A stretch of DNA of 54,470 bases from an uncultured Flavobacteriales bacterium (GTDB lineage Bacteria; Bacteroidota; Bacteroidia; Flavobacteriales_D; Sanyastnellaceae): assembly GCA_938084585.1 (NCBI GenBank), contig CALKFF010000039.1:1-54470 (forward strand), read 5' to 3'. The translations under genes and the position numbers were made by a program. This document shows positions 25,358-33,997 of this stretch, in pieces. The notes under the pieces are model-generated. The model saw only the letters and a program-made list of their open reading frames with translations, was not told where the DNA came from and searched no databases. Every line of letters starts with the position of its first letter. The first letter of the stretch is position 1.

Positions 25358-27762
25358 TTCACTTCAAACCTCACCACCGCCGATGCATGTTCATTCACGA
25401 GGCGAAGCACGTAGCTGCCTGCCCCGAGCTCTGACCGAGAGAGTTGGGCAGCGCGGCCCGTCACTTGGCGTTGAAGGACGAGTCGACCCTGCATGTCCAT
25501 CACGTTCATCTCCCATGTCCCGAGCGGGAAGGTGACGGTGCTGAAGTCGGCCATCGGGTTGGGCGCCACCTGAATGGCGGCCGCCGCGTCGAGGGAAGTC
25601 ACAGACATCACGCATCCATCGACCATGGTGTGCAACGTGTTTTCGTAGTTCTCGTTCACCACATCCACCACGGCGGCCAGGCACACTTCGTTGTCCGCCT
25701 CCGCCCAATACACACGGAGGAACGGCACCCAATCGAGGTTCTTGTGGAAGGAGTCGCCCTGGTAGCTGAGACCCACCACCTTTTGGCCTCCGGGCACAAA
25801 CGACGGCGTGATGTCGTACCCAATGGGGTCGGCAAGGCTGATGGCGTCGCTGATTTGGACACCTGTGAAGTCGAGCTCGTACCCGACAATGCGGTTGTAC
25901 TCGTTGAGCACGTGCACGTCGAAATAGTTCATGTCCCAGTTGACGTCCGCCACCATGAAGTGCACGGTGTCGAAGATGTTGGTGATCTCCTGCACCGGGA
26001 ATTGGCATTTGTCGTGCACACCGCTGCTGTCCGGGTGCATGTGCGCCTCATTGAACCACTGACATTGGGACATCAAGGCCGCATCGCTCACGGTGATTTC
26101 ACCATCCTGATCGATGTCCGTGCACGTGGATGGGGCCAAATCGTTGCCGAGGATGCCTTCCACGTACGCCACCGCGTCGGCAAATTCCTGGGCGTCGTTG
26201 TTGTCCAAGTCGCCCACCAGCGCGGTGCCTCCGCACTCGCCGTTGCAATCCATCTCGGCGGTGCCAAACAACACCCCGTTGCAATCGTAGAACGGCTCGC
26301 AACCGTCCACGTGGTCCACCACCAAGGCGCCGCTGCTCCGATCGAGCTGGATGCACACCGCGGCGTGGTTGTTCTCGTAGGAGTTCTCCGCACGGCCCAG
26401 GGCGTCGGGGATGAATTCGTAGTTGGCCCGAACCACCAAGTAGTAGGTGCCGTCTTCCACGTTGGTCACGTCAATCCACTGGCAGCTCAACCCCGCCCCG
26501 TAGATGTCGCCACACCCTGCAGAAATGCCCATGTTGCCGCAACCGTACTGGCCGGTGCCGCCTCCGCTGCATTCGAGATCCATGACGCAGAAACCATTCT
26601 TGAAACCGATGGGGATCAACCCGCCGTCCAAGTCGAACAAATCGTACTTGGCGTAGCCGTTGTGGTGCCAGTGGCCGTGGCAGTCGCCCCATTCGAATTG
26701 GTTGTTGCCTTCTTGGTTGGGCACGCCGATGTAGTAGTCGAGGTCGCCGATGTTCTTGATGTGGGTGGTGAAGCGAACCAACTCTCGGGCGCCGTATCCG
26801 TTCAAGCATCCCTCGTCGATGTAGCAATCCGACTCGTTCACCTGCATGACTTCGGTCGACAGGCTGTTGATGATCGCGTCTTCCACCACAATCAAATCTG
26901 GACCGTTGCACTCGGGGTCGCCGGGGTACACGCACGAGCCGTTGTCGAGCTCGGCCATGGGGCTGTAGTTGCAGGCTTCAGGGTCGGTGCACCCGGTCGG
27001 GGGTCCAACGAAGTCGAATTCCCATCCCCAGTCTGTGGTGCAAGGGCCGTCGAACGAAGCCCAACGCACCCAGTAGGTCACACCCGCTTCAAGCAGCACC
27101 GTCAACTGAGCTTCTTCGCCGCATCCACCTTGGTTGTCGTCGAAGTAAATGGACCCTTCGTTCGTGTCGTCGAAGTTGCCCATTTGACAGTAGTCGTAGA
27201 TGTACAGGCGGGTGTCGCAGCCGTTGCCGCACGAGCTGAAGGAGTACATGCCGTTGCCCTCGGGCGTGAACGTGTACCAAAACGACGACGACGGCGAGGT
27301 CACGGTGCCGTAATCTGCCGACGTCAACGGAATGGCGTCGTTGCACGTTTCGCCCGGAGCGCAGGCAAAAATGGCGCCTGCCGACTCTCCGAAATCGCCG
27401 CCGGAGGCCATGGTTTGGCCATCCAGTGTCACCACGTATTGGCCATCCCCGTAGCCACAACACATCCCGTCCCCGAAGGAATCGAAAATTTCAAATTGAA
27501 TGCATGGCGCCTCAGAAGCCGGGAGGCACAGCGTGTCTCCGTACACGGCATCCCCCTCTTCGTAAGGGCCTCCCGACAGCACCACCTCGCCATCCAGCGT
27601 GACTTCCCAGGAGGTTTCTCCGGGATAGCTGTCGGTCAGGATGTCCACGATCAAGGTGCTTTCGTCCGAATCGCATTGGGCGAAGGTGTCCAGGGAAAGC
27701 GTCGACAAGACAAGCGTCGCATACAGGGCGGACACAACTTGGCAAGGGTGAAAAAGGTTCAT
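25354..27762 (-). CDS. T9SS type A secreted lysyl-oxidase-like protein with dockerin-like region
   Basis: 802 aa with a signal peptide (about 1-29). N-terminal Cys-rich beta domain (SFGDGMCCGYGDGQY), then a PPC-like domain (YTFTPEGNGMYSFSSCGNGC) and one GCTDPEACNY repeat. Residues about 315-485 match lysyl oxidase: the copper site WGDCHGHWHHNGYAKYDLFD, then NGFCVMDLEC and GLSCQWIDVTNVEDGTYYL with a final NSYENNHAAVCIQL. Two EF-hand-like calcium loops follow (DLDNNDAQEF, DIDQDGEITVSD), resembling a dockerin. The last 80 residues form a T9SS type A sorting domain (VAPNPMADFSTVTF to RFEVK). Lysyl oxidases deaminate protein lysines to aldehydes for cross-linking. A variant -7 box TATCTTGC lies at 27807-27814, minus strand. 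Confidence 0.9.
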   Translation of the reverse strand: MNLFHPCQVVSALYATLVLSTLSLDTFAQCDSDESTLIVDILTDSYPGETSWEVTLDGEVVLSGGPYEEGDAVYGDTLCLPASEAPCIQFEIFDSFGDGMCCGYGDGQYVVTLDGQTMASGGDFGESAGAIFACAPGETCNDAIPLTSADYGTVTSPSSSFWYTFTPEGNGMYSFSSCGNGCDTRLYIYDYCQMGNFDDTNEGSIYFDDNQGGCGEEAQLTVLLEAGVTYWVRWASFDGPCTTDWGWEFDFVGPPTGCTDPEACNYSPMAELDNGSCVYPGDPECNGPDLIVVEDAIINSLSTEVMQVNESDCYIDEGCLNGYGARELVRFTTHIKNIGDLDYYIGVPNQEGNNQFEWGDCHGHWHHNGYAKYDLFDLDGGLIPIGFKNGFCVMDLECSGGGTGQYGCGNMGISAGCGDIYGAGLSCQWIDVTNVEDGTYYLVVRANYEFIPDALGRAENSYENNHAAVCIQLDRSSGALVVDHVDGCEPFYDCNGVLFGTAEMDCNGECGGTALVGDLDNNDAQEFADAVAYVEGILGNDLAPSTCTDIDQDGEITVSDAALMSQCQWFNEAHMHPDSSGVHDKCQFPVQEITNIFDTVHFMVADVNWDMNYFDVHVLNEYNRIVGYELDFTGVQISDAISLADPIGYDITPSFVPGGQKVVGLSYQGDSFHKNLDWVPFLRVYWAEADNEVCLAAVVDVVNENYENTLHTMVDGCVMSVTSLDAAAAIQVAPNPMADFSTVTFPLGTWEMNVMDMQGRLVLQRQVTGRAAQLSRSELGAGSYVLRLVNEHASAVVRFEVK

Positions 27763-27885
27763 GGCGTGCAGGTTTCAAGAGGGATGACTCGCGCGCGCGA
27801 GACGCCGCAAGATAGGCCATCCCCTAGGGAGACACTTTTCGCGGTTCTCAGGTTGCACGGATGCGCGTCACTGGACGCCATGGCA

Positions 27886-27893
27886 TATTTTTG
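27886..27893 (+). promoter_or_regulatory. Start-linked -7 box of the 39-aa gene
   Basis: The plus strand reads TATTTTTG-CGCC-ATG, an exact TAnnTTTG match ending four bases before the start codon. It supports expression of the short frame that follows. Confidence 0.5.
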
Positions 27894-27897
27894 CGCC

Positions 27898-28017
27898 ATG
27901 GCACACGATCACCACGACCACCTTGAGCCCGAACAAAACGAAATCGGCGGGCCAGTTGTTTTTGCCCTCTTCCTCTTCGCCATCGTTGTCGTGGCGATTG
28001 GCATGATGGCCTCCTGA
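27898..28017 (+). CDS. Small His-rich single-pass membrane protein, 39 aa
   Basis: A 39-codon frame: a hydrophilic N-terminus with MAHDHHDHLEPEQNE, then one membrane helix (GGPVVFALFLFAIVVVAIGM) and a short MAS tail. The N-terminus carries four His in the first eight residues, so metal binding is possible. It is preceded by an exact -7 box with the four-base spacing seen at other genes, which is the main reason to call it real. It converges on the DPP11 gene with a 19-bp gap. Function unknown; small subunits of respiratory complexes have this layout, but nothing nearby supports that. Confidence 0.62.
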   Translation: MAHDHHDHLEPEQNEIGGPVVFALFLFAIVVVAIGMMAS

Positions 28018-28036
28018 TTCAGGAGACCCTTTACAC

Positions 28037-30172
28037 TCACCTGCCCTGCACCAAGGTCATCTCATCGACGAGGTGACCCGCGCCTGCGTACACGTCCATC
28101 ACCCAGAGGACGTAACGGATGTCCACCATGATGTTTCGGCAGCGCGACCCGTCAAACAAGATGTCGCTCATGGTGCTTTCCCAGCTTCGGTCGAAGTTGA
28201 TGCCCACCAGGTGCCCCATGTCGTTCAACGCCGGGGAGCCTGAGTTGCCTCCTGTCGTGTGGTTGGACCCTGTGAAGCACACCACGAGGTCGCCGTCTTC
28301 GTTGGCGTAGTCCCCGTATTCCTCCGCTTCCAGCAACTCCACAAGCCGCGCAGGCATGTCGAAATCTGGATCGCCCGGCACGTACTTCTGCAAGATGCCA
28401 CGCGCCGTGCTGAGTGGGTTGTACTGCATGCCGTCGTAGGGGGCACTCCCCTCCACCTTGCCGTACGTCAACCGCAGCGTGCTGTTGGCGTCGACGGGGA
28501 ACACGCGGTCTGGGAACGCTTCCCGCAAGGCCTTGGTGTACGCCGCGGAGGCTGAGGCAATCTCTCCCCGAAGGCGGCCATACTCAGGGGCCACCTCCGC
28601 GAAGTAGTTCGCACGAAGCTTTTCAATCCACACATACGCGGGGTCCTTCGCGAGCTTCTTCCACGATTTGGGGTTGTCGTTCTCCAACAACTTGGCCATG
28701 TCGTTCGCGTTGTCGAACACGCTCTTGGCGAAGACTTTGTCGGCCCAAGCCAACCCGCCTCCCGCGCCATCCACTTCCGCGGCCAACCCCTCTGGGGCCA
28801 AGTCAGTCGGAATCCATTTGAGGTATTCTTCCACAAGGCGACCGAGCAAACGCTCGTCGACCCCCGCGTCGTAATCCCGTCGGAAACCGTCCTCTGCCCA
28901 ACGGAGCCGGGCCAGAAGCGATTCCCTCGCCTCCCCCTCGGCCTTGCCCTCGATCAGCGCGGAGAATCCGTGGGCGTAGTTCAAGACTTCCGGGCCGTAA
29001 TAGGCCAACTCAATGAACAGCGAACGCGCCTCCAAGAAGGGGAAGTACTGCGCATTCAACGCGACAATGTCTTCCACCACCTGGGAGCCGGAGACCTTGT
29101 TCAATTCGGCTTCCAACGTCCGCTTCTTGTCGATGGCATGAAGTTCCGTGAGTCCGCGGTTTTGGCCTTTCCACTTCTTCCAGGCGTTGGCCACGCTGCT
29201 CTGCTTGGCGGCGTAAGCGATGCGCAGGGCATCGCTGGACGCCCGGGCCGCGTTGATAACCGCCAACCCCTCGTCGCGCATCGCGATGCGCATGGGGTTG
29301 AGCCGTTCAATCACGTGTACCACCGCATCCGAGGTGAGGTACTGCTCGGTCCGTCCAGGAAACCCAAACACCATGGTGAAATCGCCGTCCTGAACTCCTG
29401 ACACATCCACGGGAAAATGGTGCTCAGGCGCGTAGGGCACGTTGTCCGAAGCGTATGCCGCAGGCTGGTTGTCGCGGTCCGCGTAGATGCGGAACACGCT
29501 GAAATCGCCGGTGTGACGTGGCCAAACCCAGTTGTCGGTGTCCCCCCCGAACTTGCCCACGGCAGAAGGAGGTGCGCCCACAAGGCGGACATCACGGAAG
29601 ACCTTGCTGGTGATCAAAAAGTGGCTGTTCCCGTAGTCGAACTCCACCACTTCACCTTCCAACCCTTGCCCTTCGGTGGCTTCTTTCACAATCGCCGCCA
29701 CTTCGTCGTTCCATCGGGCTTCTCGGTCCTCGCCTTCCAAACCTTCGCACGCCGCCAACAGCCGCTCGGTCACGTCCTCAATGCGGTCGATGAACGTGCA
29801 CGTGAGGTCGGGGTTGGGCAATTCCTCCGCCCGAGTCATGGCCCAAAACCCGTCCGTCAACAGGTCGTTGTCCACGGAGCTGTGCTGTTGGATTTGGCCG
29901 TAGCCGCAGTGGTGGTTGGTCAGCAACAACCCTTCAGCACTCACCATCTCGGCCGTGCAGCCGCCGTTGAAATGCACCACCGCATCCTTCAAGCTGCTGT
30001 GGTTGATGCTGTAAATGTCTTCCGCCGTCAACTTCAGTCCCATCGCCTGCATGTCTCCTTCCACCACCTTCAGCAGGGTGGGGATCCACATGCCTTCGTT
30101 CGCGGAGGTTTGGGCGGAGGCCACCAAGGCCAAACACAGTGCCAACGCGCCTTTCCATGTCCATGTCTTCAT
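28037..30172 (-). CDS. S46 family dipeptidyl peptidase, DPP11-like
   Basis: 711 aa from ATG 30172, giving a proper signal peptide (about residues 1-23, ending SANEG). The frame runs further upstream, but that part is antisense to the threonine aldolase gene. Trypsin-like catalytic residues are visible: His in LLTNHHCGYGQ near 86, Asp in WPRHTGDFSVFRIY, and Ser in TGGNSGSPALND near residue 647. The specificity position reads INFDRSWESTMSD. An Arg here marks DPP11 (Asp/Glu at P1), while DPP7 has Gly. It probably releases acidic dipeptides from peptides in the periplasm. Confidence 0.93.
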   Translation of the reverse strand: MKTWTWKGALALCLALVASAQTSANEGMWIPTLLKVVEGDMQAMGLKLTAEDIYSINHSSLKDAVVHFNGGCTAEMVSAEGLLLTNHHCGYGQIQQHSSVDNDLLTDGFWAMTRAEELPNPDLTCTFIDRIEDVTERLLAACEGLEGEDREARWNDEVAAIVKEATEGQGLEGEVVEFDYGNSHFLITSKVFRDVRLVGAPPSAVGKFGGDTDNWVWPRHTGDFSVFRIYADRDNQPAAYASDNVPYAPEHHFPVDVSGVQDGDFTMVFGFPGRTEQYLTSDAVVHVIERLNPMRIAMRDEGLAVINAARASSDALRIAYAAKQSSVANAWKKWKGQNRGLTELHAIDKKRTLEAELNKVSGSQVVEDIVALNAQYFPFLEARSLFIELAYYGPEVLNYAHGFSALIEGKAEGEARESLLARLRWAEDGFRRDYDAGVDERLLGRLVEEYLKWIPTDLAPEGLAAEVDGAGGGLAWADKVFAKSVFDNANDMAKLLENDNPKSWKKLAKDPAYVWIEKLRANYFAEVAPEYGRLRGEIASASAAYTKALREAFPDRVFPVDANSTLRLTYGKVEGSAPYDGMQYNPLSTARGILQKYVPGDPDFDMPARLVELLEAEEYGDYANEDGDLVVCFTGSNHTTGGNSGSPALNDMGHLVGINFDRSWESTMSDILFDGSRCRNIMVDIRYVLWVMDVYAGAGHLVDEMTLVQGR

Positions 30173-30176
30173 GCGT

Positions 30177-30184
30177 CCAAGATA
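30177..30184 (-). promoter_or_regulatory. Start-linked -7-like box of the DPP11 gene
   Basis: The minus strand reads TATCTTGG-ACGC-ATG, one base from TAnnTTTG, with the four-base spacing. It shares a 57-bp divergent gap with the box at 30218-30225. Confidence 0.45.
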
Positions 30185-30217
30185 CCTCAGGGGCATCGAC
30201 GGGTCCAACGGCTCAAC

Positions 30218-30225
30218 TACATTCG
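30218..30225 (+). promoter_or_regulatory. Start-linked -7-like box of ltaE
   Basis: The plus strand reads TACATTCG-TGCC-ATG, the TTCG variant with four-base spacing. Confidence 0.45.
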
Positions 30226-30229
30226 TGCC

Positions 30230-31327
30230 ATGGCACAATCCAGTTCCGACTCCCAGCTTCAGCCCCTCCCCTCCGACCTGCTCGTGGACTTGAGGAGCGA
30301 CACCGTCACGCGCCCGACCGACGCCATGAAAGCGGCCATGCACGCCGCGGAAGTCGGCGACGACGTCTTCGCGGAGGACCCCAGTATCCGCGAGCTTGAG
30401 GCGCGTTGTGCAGCATTGATGGGGCACGAGGCGGCGCTGTTTTGTCCGTCCGGCACCATGACCAACCAAATCGCCATTCAAGTCCACACCAGGCCTGGCG
30501 ACGAAGTCGTGTGCGACCAACTCGCCCACATCTACAACTACGAAGGGGGTGGCATCGCCCGCAACGCAGGCGCCTCCGTGCGACTCCTTCACGGCGACCG
30601 GGGACGATTCAGCTTGAACGAGTGCCTTGACAACATCAACCCTCCTGACAGCCACTACGCCCGCACCACCCTTGTGGCTGTGGAAGACACGTGCAACAAA
30701 GGGGGCGGTTCGGTGTGGGACCTCGAGGAGTTGGAGGCGCTGTCCAAGGAAGTTCACGCAAGGGGACTCGCTTTTCACCTCGACGGCGCCCGCGCATGGA
30801 ACGCATTCGTGGCACGCGGGCAATGGGGCGACGCCGGTGCGCTGGAGGCCTATGGCCAGCTGTTTGACAGCATCTCACTTTGCCTGAGCAAGGGCTTGGG
30901 ATGTCCTGTGGGCTCGGTGCTGGTCGGACCTCAATCCTTCATCCAAGAAGCCCACCGCGTTCGCAAAGTCATGGGCGGAGGCATGAGACAGGCAGGGAGC
31001 CTGGCGGCGGCAGGCCTTCACGCCCTGGAACACCACGTGGCGCGTCTGGGAGACGACCACGCCCACGCCAAGCAACTCGAGACCACCTTGTCGGCGCACG
31101 CGGACGTCGCGTCGGTCGACCCTGTGGAAACCAACATCGTCATCTTTTCATTGCACGGGAACCAAGCCAACGAGGCGGTTCAGGCCTTGGCGGCGGTTGG
31201 GGTGGGGTGCTTTGCGTTTGGGCCAGACAAGGTCAGGCTGGTCACCCACTTGGACATGACTTCAGACGACGTGCACGAAGCGTGCCGACGCATCGCCCAA
31301 ATCCGACTTACTGGGCCACAAGCCTGA
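30230..31327 (+). CDS. ltaE: Low-specificity L-threonine aldolase
   Basis: 365 aa from ATG 30230. Fold-type I PLP enzyme of the beta-eliminating lyase family that cleaves threonine or allo-threonine to glycine and acetaldehyde. Motifs: LRSDTVTRPTDAM, GDDVFAEDP, ALFCPSGTMTNQIA, HIYNYEGGG, FHLDGARAWNA (cofactor Asp and Arg), and the PLP lysine in LCLSKGLGCPVGSVL near residue 223. KVMGGGMRQAGSLAAAGL follows as expected. Length and motif order are those of the family. The 3' end overlaps the convergent T9SS gene by 20 bp. Confidence 0.95.
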   Translation: MAQSSSDSQLQPLPSDLLVDLRSDTVTRPTDAMKAAMHAAEVGDDVFAEDPSIRELEARCAALMGHEAALFCPSGTMTNQIAIQVHTRPGDEVVCDQLAHIYNYEGGGIARNAGASVRLLHGDRGRFSLNECLDNINPPDSHYARTTLVAVEDTCNKGGGSVWDLEELEALSKEVHARGLAFHLDGARAWNAFVARGQWGDAGALEAYGQLFDSISLCLSKGLGCPVGSVLVGPQSFIQEAHRVRKVMGGGMRQAGSLAAAGLHALEHHVARLGDDHAHAKQLETTLSAHADVASVDPVETNIVIFSLHGNQANEAVQALAAVGVGCFAFGPDKVRLVTHLDMTSDDVHEACRRIAQIRLTGPQA

Positions 31328-33182
31328 GGGCGCCGCGTCGGGCGGGGCTGGTCAACGTGTACATGCCCGCCGGCAATTCCGACGACAAGGCAATTTCACT
31401 TGCGAGTGGCGTCCACACGACGTCCACGCAACGTCCCTGGGCGTCCCAAAGCTGCCACAAGGCCACGTCCTCGCCTGACACGCCCACCAACGAAGTCCTG
31501 CCGATGAACGGATTGGGCACGGCCAGGGCGCCCTCCCATGTGGTGGTCGCCAAGGCTCCACTTGACAGGTCAGACAAGCCGCTTGTGCAATCGTCCACCG
31601 TCAGGACCATCACGTCCGAATCGGAACATCCTGTGGCGTCGGTGACTTCGAGCCCCAGCACGGTCGTGCCAGGTTCTGCCGCGAATTGAAGGAGCGGGGT
31701 CGACGCACCGGTCGACCAGTTGTAATTCAGTCCATTGCCCAAAGGCCCCAACAACGTGACCAGATCGCCTGCGCAGGCAAACACGTCTGGGCCCAGGTTG
31801 ACCTCAGGCACGCCCACCGCATCGACCCACACGTATTCCGAGACCTCGCACCCTTCGAGCGAGACCAACGAGACCTCACACAAGCCCGGGGGCAAATCGG
31901 ACACCGCTGTGCCTTCAAACTCATTGAGGCCCACTTGCCACGTCACAGAATCAAACTCTTCCAGTTCACCCACACTCACGGAAGCCTCCATGGCCCCCGC
32001 TTCGCAATCCGGCGCCAAAGAGACGGTCAGCGAGAGGGCTTCCGGCTCCTCCACCTCGAAGGTCTCGCTGTACGAGATGCCACACACGTCCGCGTCCACC
32101 ATGTAGGTGCCAGGCATCAACCCCGACAAGTTCGTGCCCTGATAGGTGCTGCCGAAGGCACCGCTCCACTCCCACGAGGCGCCCAGCGGGCCCACGTTGG
32201 GGTTCAAGGTGATGGCGCCGTTGGGGTTGAAGCCTTCCGCCAAGTTGCAAGAGAGTCCTGAGACGCTGGCGCCAACCGCAAGCGACTCGTTCAAGTCGGT
32301 CGACTGGATGGACAATTCCACGGTGCCGGTTTGGCCTCCCCATCCGTCGATTTGAATCAACAAGGACTCCCCACCTTCAAAGCAAGGGGTCAACATGGTG
32401 CTGCGGTAGGAAGAAATGTCACAACCATGGTCGTCGCTCGCATTGACGAGGGTATACGACCCCCAATCTGCGCAATCCTCGGCGGACCACAGGGCAATTT
32501 GCGTGTCGAACGACGTGGAATCGTTGCACGTGGAAATGCGGTAGGAGCCACCTTCTGCAGGGACGTCCCAACTCAGCCACAACGTGTTGGTCGCGTTGGG
32601 GTCGGACGGACACCAGCTTCCGTACACGCCGCAGGCCAGGGCCGGCGGCGTCACTTCGCCGGGGAGCACAGACGCCCCCTCGTTGGAACCCAACCAGTTG
32701 GCCCCGTTGGCCTCCACAGGCAAGGGCATGCAAGGCAATTGGCCTTGAAGTTCGTCGACGATGTCCAGCGAAATGGGCCAGTCGTTGCCTGTGTCTGTGC
32801 CCTGGAAACCGAGGACTGGGGCGCCGTTGAGCACCACCCCGAAGCCTGACCCGCCGTCGCCGTAGCTGTCGCGGTGGACCAACACCAGCTCGCTGCCTGA
32901 AGCCACACACACTGTGGCGCTGGACACCGTCAGATTGTTGCCGTACACTTCTCCGCCCAGGCCAGGGGTGCCGTCTCCACACCCCACGTCAGGATTGCCT
33001 CCCCACAACACCGCAGCCCCATCGCCGCAGCTGCCATTCGCCGGGATCAACTCCCAGTACATTTCATATCCCCATGCGTCGGTGGTGATGTCCAACGATA
33101 CTGAGACCGAATCGCCTTCACACTGGGCAAAGGCATGCTGGTTGAACAGGGCTGCAGAGAGCCAAAAAAGGGCACGTTTCAT
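31308..33182 (-). CDS. T9SS type A secreted protein, function unknown
   Basis: 624 aa with a signal peptide (about residues 1-19, ending AFAQ). The N-terminal 130 residues are a Cys/Gly-rich beta domain (RDSYGDGGSGFGVVLNG) related to the first domain of the lysyl-oxidase protein at 25354-27762. About 150-300 resembles a PPC-like domain (YRISTCNDSTSFDTQIALW). The middle carries SprB/PKD-like beta repeats (VTLLGPLGNGLNYNWSTGAS). The C-terminus is a type A sorting domain (LAVPNPFIGRTSLVGV, LPAGMYTLTSP). No catalytic domain seen. A box TAACTTCC lies five bases upstream of the ATG on the minus strand. Confidence 0.82.
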   Translation of the reverse strand: MKRALFWLSAALFNQHAFAQCEGDSVSVSLDITTDAWGYEMYWELIPANGSCGDGAAVLWGGNPDVGCGDGTPGLGGEVYGNNLTVSSATVCVASGSELVLVHRDSYGDGGSGFGVVLNGAPVLGFQGTDTGNDWPISLDIVDELQGQLPCMPLPVEANGANWLGSNEGASVLPGEVTPPALACGVYGSWCPSDPNATNTLWLSWDVPAEGGSYRISTCNDSTSFDTQIALWSAEDCADWGSYTLVNASDDHGCDISSYRSTMLTPCFEGGESLLIQIDGWGGQTGTVELSIQSTDLNESLAVGASVSGLSCNLAEGFNPNGAITLNPNVGPLGASWEWSGAFGSTYQGTNLSGLMPGTYMVDADVCGISYSETFEVEEPEALSLTVSLAPDCEAGAMEASVSVGELEEFDSVTWQVGLNEFEGTAVSDLPPGLCEVSLVSLEGCEVSEYVWVDAVGVPEVNLGPDVFACAGDLVTLLGPLGNGLNYNWSTGASTPLLQFAAEPGTTVLGLEVTDATGCSDSDVMVLTVDDCTSGLSDLSSGALATTTWEGALAVPNPFIGRTSLVGVSGEDVALWQLWDAQGRCVDVVWTPLASEIALSSELPAGMYTLTSPARRGALRLVAQ

Positions 33183-33208
33183 GATGTGGAAGTTACGGGC
33201 ATCTCCCA

Positions 33209-33216
33209 GAATTTTG
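33209..33216 (+). promoter_or_regulatory. Start-linked -7-like box of yaaA
   Basis: The plus strand reads GAATTTTG-TCCC-ATG, which deviates from TAnnTTTG only at the first base and keeps the four-base spacing. Confidence 0.42.
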
Positions 33217-33220
33217 TCCC

Positions 33221-33997
33221 ATGCTCATTCTGTTGTCTCCCGCCAAAACCTTGGCCCCTTCTGCCCCGGCCTCCAGCCAATTCAGCGGCGCGCTCACCCA
33301 GGCGGAAAGCTTGGACGTCGCGGCGTCCATTGTCGCCGCGTTGAAAACGTGGTCCCAAGAGGAATTGGCCCAGCGCATGAAGCTCAGCCCCACGTTGGCC
33401 GAGAAAGTCCACCGCTGGCACCAAGCGTGGCAGCCTGACTCCAAATTCGCCGCAGGATGGACCTTCAAGGGAGACGCCTTCAAGTCCTTGGATTTGGGCT
33501 CTGCTTCTGAAGAGGTCGTCCTTCGTGCGCAGGCGCGGCTGCGCATTTTGCATGCCGTGTATGGACTCTTGCGCCCCCTGGACCAATACGCCCCGGTGCG
33601 GCTCGAAATGGCCCAACCTTGGTCCCCGACGGCGGACCAATCCAACATGCACCAACATTGGAAAAGGCGGTTGCCCGTAATGGTGGGGCGCCACCTTGAC
33701 AAAACGGGGCAACCTTGGATTTTGAACTTGGCCAGCTCCGAATACAGCCAAACCGCCCTGCACGGCCGACCCTCTGACAAGGTGGTCACCTGCCAATTTT
33801 TGGAAGACAAAGGAGGCCAATTCCGAAGCGTGTCTGCCTTTGCCAAGGCCGCACGCGGCGCCATGGCCCGCCACGTCCTCGAGCACGACATCCAATTGCC
33901 CGAACAACTGACCGGTTTCTGCGGTTTGGGGTACGCCCACAATCCTGAAAAGAGTGCGCCCGGGTTGCTGATTTTCACCCGACCTTCGCGGCCATGA
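33221..33997 (+). CDS. yaaA: YaaA family peroxide-stress protein
   Basis: 258 aa of the YaaA/DUF328 family, which in E. coli limits intracellular free iron during peroxide stress and binds DNA. The N-terminus MLILLSPAKTLAPSAPA and the middle segments LRILHAVYGLLRPLDQYAPVR and ILNLASSEYS are family hallmarks, as is GAMARHVLEH. Full length, cytoplasmic. The FKBP gene overlaps its stop by 4 nt (ATGA), so the two are translationally coupled. Confidence 0.92.
   Translation: MLILLSPAKTLAPSAPASSQFSGALTQAESLDVAASIVAALKTWSQEELAQRMKLSPTLAEKVHRWHQAWQPDSKFAAGWTFKGDAFKSLDLGSASEEVVLRAQARLRILHAVYGLLRPLDQYAPVRLEMAQPWSPTADQSNMHQHWKRRLPVMVGRHLDKTGQPWILNLASSEYSQTALHGRPSDKVVTCQFLEDKGGQFRSVSAFAKAARGAMARHVLEHDIQLPEQLTGFCGLGYAHNPEKSAPGLLIFTRPSRP

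Noticed and set aside
25444-27897. Long plus-strand frame opposite the lysyl oxidase gene
   Set aside because: Only its last 39 codons (27898-28017) have a start signal and a plausible protein; the rest is antisense shadow.
28037-30823. Longer S46 peptidase frame starting at 30823
   Set aside because: The extra 217 residues are antisense to ltaE and would bury the signal peptide that begins at 30172.
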